Assembly (NCBI RefSeq): GCF_019237635.1
Contig: NZ_JAFAGS010000106.1
Location: 1-50,742, forward strand
Direction of reading: 5' to 3'
From: Pluralibacter sp.
GTDB lineage: Bacteria; Pseudomonadota; Gammaproteobacteria; Enterobacterales; Enterobacteriaceae
DNA: 50,742 nucleotides
In this document: piece after piece, positions 46,202-50,742 of the stretch
Position numbering within the stretch: the stretch's first letter is position 1
How the letters are laid out: the number at the start of each line of letters is the position of its first letter
Position numbers and translations under genes: made by a program
Notes under the pieces: generated by a model
What the model was told of the DNA's origin: nothing
What the model saw: only the letters and a program-made list of their open reading frames with translations
The model's database searches: none

Positions 46202-46230
46202 TTCGGACATATTCGGACGAAGTTCGGACA
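46202..46230 (+). repeat. Right set of phased TTCGGACA repeats
   Basis: TTCGGAC begins at 46202, 46212 and 46223 (spacing 10 and 11), mirroring the left set. A further TTCGG at 46168 pairs with CCGAA at 46154 to form a hairpin (TCACCGAAA ... TTTTCGGTCA). Proposed integrase arm-type sites of the prophage. Confidence 0.6.
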
Positions 46231-46390
46231 CGCACCAACCTTGCAGCAGCTCTTTTGTACATCACTGGGTAGTCGTCAAATTAACCAGAACATGTGTCAT
46301 TAATGAGATAGAATACGCGCTGGCTGCCAACGGCATGAACACCAGGCAGCCAGCCGCAGCCCCTCTTGCATACGGGAGCTGCGGCACCCA

Positions 46391-46700
46391 TTAGCAACTC
46401 ACCGGGAACTTCTTATACAGCGTTGATATTCCAGCGCCATAAATGCTCGCCACGTTCTGCCGTGACTCGCCAGCCGCAAGCATTGCCCTCATTTCCCGCC
46501 ACTACTCATTAGTGAATTTAGGCCGACGGCCACCACCCCTTCCCTTCGCACGCGCAACAGCCAGACCTGCTTGGGTACGTTCAACAATCAACTATCGCTC
46601 CATCTCCGCCAGAGCACCCATAACATGCAAGAACCCATCTATGAGAACTTCGTTTTGCTGATGATAAAACAGATTGTCTATGAGGAAATGGAGAGCAGAC
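46391..46700 (-). pseudogene. Decayed serine recombinase (Pin/Gin-type DNA invertase)
   Basis: The minus strand encodes the C-terminal part of a DNA invertase: FLHVMGALAEMER, stop, LIVERTQAGLAVARAKGRGG, RRPKFTNE, stop, then the helix-turn-helix VASIYGAGISTLYKKFPVSC and the natural TAA at 46391. Two in-frame stops (after EMER and after FTNE) and the missing catalytic N-terminus show it is dead. Such enzymes flip tail-fibre segments in Mu, P1 and e14, which fits its place near the tail fibre genes. The fragment upstream of about 46700 is lost. Confidence 0.85.
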
Positions 46701-46879
46701 AACTTGACGAGAAAGCATGAAACATTAGCGCAAGATGAATCGTTCATCGACGTTTTTCGGCGGTTTTGTTACGTAAATCCCGAAGCGATGTTAAAAATTA
46801 GGATTTTCGCCACTTGAATTTGAGTTGTGTTTAGAATGCATATAAAATTCACTTTTACGCACGCTTTTCGGACCCACAG

Positions 46880-47962
46880 ATGCAACAGAAAAATATAAAT
46901 TCACTCCAGATATTAAGAGCTTTTGCTGCGATATCCGTTGTTATCACTCACTCGGGAATGAAAATACCCGGTATAAATATTGGTGATCTTGGCGTGATCG
47001 GGGTTGACCTGTTTTTTGTGTTGAGTGGATTCTTAATGACGTATACATTTAAGGATTCAAGGGTTGGGTTGTCGTTTCTAAAGGCAAGAGTAATGAGGAT
47101 ATATCCTATTTATTTGGTTATATCCGCGCCTCTGATTTTATCATCTTTTATGCAATGGAATGATGCAGATAAACTTTATAACTTATTTCACAATACAACG
47201 CTAATTCCACCATTACATGGAAGCTATGATAGAGCTAACTATGTTAACTGGACGTTAGCATATGAAATGTATTTCTATGTAATTTTCGCGATAATCTCAT
47301 TCTTTTTTAGAAATAAAATAAAATCTTCAATAGCTTGCTCAGTTGCCATTGTGTCCATAATGACAATTATCAAATATAAATATGAAATTGGTTATGTGGG
47401 CTGGTACGATACATCACTTAAGAACGTCCTTGGGAACACTATTGTTCTCGATTTTATTGCGGGATCTTTGTGGGCTTGCATTTATAATAAAATACAGGTA
47501 AGACCTTCCAAACTCATTTCATACGTGGTGTGCGCATGCATCGTTATATTTTCACTAGAAATGATTGGTAATAACATGAAAGGTGGCCTTGACTACCAAT
47601 CAAGCCTTTTAATTAACTCATCAATCCCCTCATTTCTAGTTTTGTGTATTATATCTCTAACCAAGTGCGGTACCTCAAAGATAGAAAAATCACTTGTCTA
47701 TCTTGGTGAGGCTTCATACTCAATTTACCTAAGTCACCTGTATATTTTTTCAACACAAAGTGTCGAGCCAATTGGGTATTTCTTGAGATTTATTCTACTG
47801 AAGTTTAATGTGGAAAATATTTACACATCTAATGTAATACTTATATTTTCTGCGATACTACTGGGAATCTTCGCACATGAAATCATAGAGAAACCATTAG
47901 CTAATTGGGTTTTGAAGAAGAGAGCATCTATCAACAACACCGAATTTGTGCAGAAAGCATAG
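46880..47962 (+). CDS. Membrane O-acyltransferase (acyltransferase 3 family)
   Basis: 360 residues with about ten membrane segments. N-terminal SLQILRAFAAISVVITHSGM carries the family Arg and His (Arg13, His24), followed by GVIGVDLFFVLSGFLMTYTF. Relatives (OafA, Sf6 Oac) transfer acetyl groups to O-antigen sugars. It opposes the tail genes in direction and is much richer in A/T than its surroundings, as expected for a lysogenic-conversion cargo gene. A promoter-like TTGAGT ... TATAAA lies at 46821-46850. The acceptor cannot be predicted. Confidence 0.9.
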   Translation: MQQKNINSLQILRAFAAISVVITHSGMKIPGINIGDLGVIGVDLFFVLSGFLMTYTFKDSRVGLSFLKARVMRIYPIYLVISAPLILSSFMQWNDADKLYNLFHNTTLIPPLHGSYDRANYVNWTLAYEMYFYVIFAIISFFFRNKIKSSIACSVAIVSIMTIIKYKYEIGYVGWYDTSLKNVLGNTIVLDFIAGSLWACIYNKIQVRPSKLISYVVCACIVIFSLEMIGNNMKGGLDYQSSLLINSSIPSFLVLCIISLTKCGTSKIEKSLVYLGEASYSIYLSHLYIFSTQSVEPIGYFLRFILLKFNVENIYTSNVILIFSAILLGIFAHEIIEKPLANWVLKKRASINNTEFVQKA

Positions 47963-47973
47963 TTCTTTTTCTG

Positions 47974-48008
47974 GCGGTGGTATCTAAAAAATGACACCAC
48001 CGCTTTTA
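47974..48008. terminator. Terminator between acyltransferase and tail fibre assembly genes
   Basis: 8-bp perfect stem GCGGTGGT/ACCACCGC with a 14-base A-rich loop; TTTTAT follows on the plus strand. It serves the convergent genes. Confidence 0.85.
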
Positions 48009-48014
48009 TAGCAC

Positions 48015-48428
48015 TTACGCAGGAACTGGCGGAAACTCTTGATTCGAGGAAGTAACGCGCATTAACATTATTCTGTAATTTCTCCATCCTGCTAATTCTG
48101 ACAACTCATTGTCAGTAGCTTCCCCCGATTTCTCTGCGTCTTGTCTCCAATCTATTTCATAATCCGCCACTTTTCGCAGGTTTATCTTGCGCTGCTCTAT
48201 CTACTGCTCAATTGTTATCTGAGGAACCTCATGAATAATAACGTCGCCGGATAAACTGACATCAAATGTTTCTCCCGGCTTTCTATTCATGGCCTTCATG
48301 AACTCGTCTTCACGTACTTCTATAGCATCGTTTGGTATCTCTTTGTACTGTTCATTGCTTGGATAAAAAAGACCATTGGCAAATAAATACACTACCGGAC
48401 TGTCTTGCAGTTTTGCTTCTTTCATCAC
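48015..48428 (-). pseudogene. Tail fibre assembly (Tfa) gene interrupted by an amber codon
   Basis: The frame starts MMKEAKLQDSPVVYLFANGL and runs 75 codons to a TAG, then continues open in the same frame for 61 codons with the typical Tfa C-terminus (INLRKVADYEIDWRQDAEKS; LAGWRNYRIMLMRVTSSNQE; FPPVPA) to TAA at 48015. A full 137-codon Tfa is thus broken by one stop (TAG at 48201-48203). Tfa proteins are chaperones for trimeric tail fibres. The stop could be a null mutation, read through in a suppressor strain, or yield a working short N-terminal form. Confidence 0.85.
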
Positions 48429-48429
48429 A

Positions 48430-49365
48430 TTAGTATCCTATAGCAATCCATGAGCAATTTTCACTGGCTCCACTCGGTGCCCAGTTTTGAATTGTAATCT
48501 GCTGCGTACCGGTGGGATTGACGTTCATTGACGCGTTAGAACCATTTGCCCATCGGTTACCCACTGCAAATAAAATGGTGTTCGGAAATGCAATGTTAAC
48601 GTTGTACGAATTAGAGCTATTGGGCGCCACTTGAGTGACTCCCCATTGTAAGAACACCTTCAAGTTATTGCCAGTGGTTGCAATGGATGGGATCTGAATG
48701 TAGCCATTTCCGCCCATTAACGACCTGATGCTGTCCATATCCACGAGGTTAGAAGCGCTGCCGATCCCTACATTACGCAGTGCCGCGCCCCCAAGTTGCA
48801 GGGCCGTTCTGAACGCTGCCACGTTCGGAATATCACTGCCGTTGGCGCTTTTCTGCATGGCTCCGGCAGCCTTATTTATCGTTTCCTCCAATTGAAGGTA
48901 TTGGAGAACGTCCGCAACAGAGCTTTTTCCGATGATGTCTCGGCCTGTCTGAGTGAGATCGGTTTGCGCGGCGGTATCAGTACCGGTGAAATAAGGGAGC
49001 TTATTAGCACCAGTAGCCAGGCCTGCAAGAGCAGTCAGCGTGGCATCAAGCGCCTGAGCCCCCAGCGTCGACCGCGCCAGTGCCTTGTCTGGTACATCAG
49101 AGAGATTATTTTTCCGCAAAAGCGCATCAGGCACAGCGTCAGTAATCAGGCCGACAATCGCCTTATACAGCTGATCGTGCTGTGCCTTATCCAGCGCAAC
49201 GCCTGTTTTTTCAATAACGGTACAAATCTCCTCCTGCACCGCATCCCACATGTCACTGTTAAGATCGGTGGCGCGGCGCCCTGTGGTCGGGTCACCGTTG
49301 ATAAAACCGTTCTTCCCCTGCCCGAACTTATCTTTCATGGCTGTGGGCGTGTCAATTCGGTGCAT
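48430..49365 (-). CDS. Phage tail fibre protein
   Basis: About 311 residues. The N-terminus [20 protein letters not shown] and [20 protein letters not shown] is the baseplate-attachment domain common to Mu/P2/SfV-type fibres; the middle has fibre repeats ([35 protein letters not shown]); the C-terminus is the variable receptor-binding tip, ending WIAIGY. I start at ATG 49365, six bases after GGAAGGAG; an ATG two codons earlier abuts that site. It overlaps the DUF2313 gene by 14 bases and is followed one base later by tfa. Confidence 0.92.
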   Translation of the reverse strand: MHRIDTPTAMKDKFGQGKNGFINGDPTTGRRATDLNSDMWDAVQEEICTVIEKTGVALDKAQHDQLYKAIVGLITDAVPDALLRKNNLSDVPDKALARSTLGAQALDATLTALAGLATGANKLPYFTGTDTAAQTDLTQTGRDIIGKSSVADVLQYLQLEETINKAAGAMQKSANGSDIPNVAAFRTALQLGGAALRNVGIGSASNLVDMDSIRSLMGGNGYIQIPSIATTGNNLKVFLQWGVTQVAPNSSNSYNVNIAFPNTILFAVGNRWANGSNASMNVNPTGTQQITIQNWAPSGASENCSWIAIGY

Positions 49366-49939
49366 CTTCATCTCCTTCCGGGTAAGCAAAAAGCACCACC
49401 GTATGCGACGGCGCCAGCTTCTCAATCACACACTCTGCAACCACATCCCCCCATGTTCTGATGGCGGAGTCGCAGGTACTGCAGCAGGTCTGCCAGTTGA
49501 TACCGGCATCAGCGGGAATATTCACCCGCCAGTAATAACGCCAGTCCTCTCCCCATTCCGGGTCCGGCGAACTGTCGAGGTGCTGGAACTGTTCAATCGT
49601 GGCCGTGGTATAGCCCAGCGCATTCAGCTGGTTCCGGTAAAACTGCTCGTTAATCCCCCCGGCCACGTTGGCTTTCGCATCCAGACGCTGCTGGCGCTGG
49701 CGCAGTGTCTGAACACCATCAGGTGCGCAGGCGTCCGGCAGACCATACAACGGTTCATATCTGTCAATCAGTTCGGTCGTCTGCGCCGGGTCAATCTCCC
49801 GCATCAGGTCACCGCTGCGCTGGTGCACCCGCGTAAGAGACGGGGCCAGCCCTTCAATCAGCGGATTATCCCCTTCCCACGCAGGCCCGTGCGGCAGCAG
49901 GTTGTACAGCAACTGCGTATATTCATCATTCAGCGCCAT
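49352..49939 (-). CDS. DUF2313 (YmfQ / Mu gp48-like) tail protein
   Basis: 195 residues beginning [20 protein letters not shown] ([12 protein letters not shown] follows), the hallmark of the DUF2313 family that connects baseplate to fibres in Mu-like and e14-like phages. A cysteine pair lies near the C-terminus (TCCSTCD). AGGAGG lies ten bases before the ATG; a GTG one codon earlier overlaps the TAG of the upstream gene. Coupled to its neighbours on both sides. Confidence 0.92.
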   Translation of the reverse strand: MALNDEYTQLLYNLLPHGPAWEGDNPLIEGLAPSLTRVHQRSGDLMREIDPAQTTELIDRYEPLYGLPDACAPDGVQTLRQRQQRLDAKANVAGGINEQFYRNQLNALGYTTATIEQFQHLDSSPDPEWGEDWRYYWRVNIPADAGINWQTCCSTCDSAIRTWGDVVAECVIEKLAPSHTVVLFAYPEGDEDAPN

Positions 49940-49941
49940 CA

Positions 49942-50742
49942 CTACACGCCCTCCTGATAGGTAACCCAGGTAATGTCACCCAGCACGGGCAGTTCCGTCT
50001 GCCCCAGGGGAATATCCTTTGCCGGTACACGGAGCTGGTGCGCCACTTCACCGGATGCCAGGCTAATCGCCTCCTCAATACGTGATTTGCGCAGTTTTCC
50101 GGATGGTTCACCGTCACGCAGCATCATCGCATTCAGCTCCCGGACCACTTCCGCCCTGATTTCCACCGTATCCTTCAGCAGGGCAATGGTCATCGGAATG
50201 ATTTTCTCCGTCGCCGGAAACACAAACAGCCCGCTGCCGGCGATCGGCGCCCGCGGCAAAATATGGTCCCGGACGGTTTGTACCAGATCATCAGCCGGAG
50301 CCGGGTTCACCGGGTCACCGGTCGCCACCATCACGCCCACAGAACCCTTCCCCTTCCAGTGACGAAATGGCCAGGCGCGGGTTATGCCGGGAATTTCCTT
50401 TGCCCAGATAACATAGTCAGAGTCAGCACCGCCCTGCGGGGTCCAGTAGTAACGCTCCATCACGCGCGCCCGCCAGGTTTCCAGTGCCTCCACATCCGTA
50501 CCACCTGTCAGGGTGTCCGCATACCCCGTGGAAGGAATGCCACTCACAGGTGTTCCCAGCCTCAGGGCGGTACCGTCATCCGTATTGCCTGCCGCACCGG
50601 CCACATCCGCCGTAACAGGCGCCCGCAGGACACCACCGGACGCCCTGACCGCCTGCGTGGTGGTAAACGACACCTGGTCGTCACGATAAACCGGCGTACC
50701 GGCGGGAAGCTCCGGTGTGCCGCTGATACCGTCCCAGCGAAT
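49942..50742 (-). CDS. Baseplate J-like protein (YmfP / Mu gp47 family), 5' end cut off
   Basis: 267 codons in the window; the frame is still open at the right edge ([20 protein letters not shown]), so the true start lies outside. Baseplate wedge protein family: [59 protein letters not shown] and the C-terminal [16 protein letters not shown] are typical. Ends in TAG overlapping the next start. Confidence 0.92.
   Translation of the reverse strand: MRWDGISGTPELPAGTPVYRDDQVSFTTTQAVRASGGVLRAPVTADVAGAAGNTDDGTALRLGTPVSGIPSTGYADTLTGGTDVEALETWRARVMERYYWTPQGGADSDYVIWAKEIPGITRAWPFRHWKGKGSVGVMVATGDPVNPAPADDLVQTVRDHILPRAPIAGSGLFVFPATEKIIPMTIALLKDTVEIRAEVVRELNAMMLRDGEPSGKLRKSRIEEAISLASGEVAHQLRVPAKDIPLGQTELPVLGDITWVTYQEGV

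Larger units (their letters stand above)
46055..50742. mobile_element. Prophage, left end (continues beyond the window)
   Basis: From the sdsR core rightward: decayed serine invertase, A/T-rich acyltransferase, interrupted tail fibre assembly gene, tail fibre, DUF2313 protein, baseplate J-like protein (cut by the window edge). The order matches Mu, e14 and SfV tail ends read inward from the attachment site. No integrase lies in this part; it may be at the far end with the intact sdsR copy. Confidence 0.85.

Noticed and set aside
1-50742. tRNA, rRNA, CRISPR array or intact IS element
   Set aside because: No cloverleaf sequence, no regularly spaced repeats with spacers and no complete transposase were seen in the window.

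Overview
The window is the chromosome of a member of the Enterobacteriaceae. Gene content, protein sequences and order match the nhaB-min-rnd-fadD-manXYZ-cspC-prc-pphA stretch of Escherichia coli, Salmonella, Citrobacter, Enterobacter and Klebsiella. It is not E. coli K-12-like. minE sits directly beside rnd, as in Salmonella; umuDC/hlyE are absent between dsbB and ycgN; pdeD (yoaD) is absent between sdaA and yoaE; and a second FtsI-like penicillin-binding protein lies between rlmA and cspC, as in Salmonella. The genus cannot be fixed from the sequence alone.

Layout. 1-7 kb: Na+/H+ antiport (nhaB), disulfide formation (dsbB), ycgN-ycgM-ycgL, the minCDE division-site operon and rnd. 7-17 kb: fadD, a Slp-type lipoprotein, tsaB, the SOS-type helicase yoaA, a RidA protein, yoaH, pabB-nudL and sdaA. 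16.6-22.8 kb: yoaE, the mannose PTS operon manXYZ-yobD and the Mn exporter mntP behind a yybP-ykoY riboswitch. 22.8-30.8 kb: rlmA, the second PBP3, yobF-cspC, mgrB-yebO, yobH, kdgR, yebQ and htpX. 31-41 kb: prc-proQ, msrC, letA-letB, rsmF, yebV and pphA. Everything to about 41 kb is ordinary conserved chromosome.

41-46 kb is variable. It holds a VirK/YbjX-family gene behind a PhoP-box-like repeat, two or more small putative membrane proteins, a YahO-like DUF1471 protein, a CSS-EAL cyclic-di-GMP phosphodiesterase, and an unrecognised 71-residue protein downstream of a near-consensus LexA box. yebW and sdsR, expected beside pphA in E. coli, are missing here.

46.05-50.7 kb is one end of a prophage that runs off the window. 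Its boundary is a 30-base copy of the 3' end of the small RNA gene sdsR (ryeB), a known integration hot spot. From the boundary inward come a decayed serine invertase, an A/T-rich membrane O-acyltransferase (probable lysogenic conversion gene), a tail fibre assembly gene interrupted by an amber codon, a tail fibre, a DUF2313 tail protein and a baseplate J-like protein, in the order of Mu, e14 and SfV tail modules. The sdsR core carries helically phased TTCGG direct repeats on both sides. That is the layout of an intact attP rather than of a single prophage end, and it suggests two elements integrated in tandem at sdsR.

Regulatory threads visible in the sequence: LexA boxes at yoaA and at the 71-residue gene, PhoP-type boxes at mgrB and at the virK-family gene, a FadR-like operator at fadD, and a manganese riboswitch at mntP. 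No tRNA, rRNA, CRISPR array or intact insertion sequence was seen.
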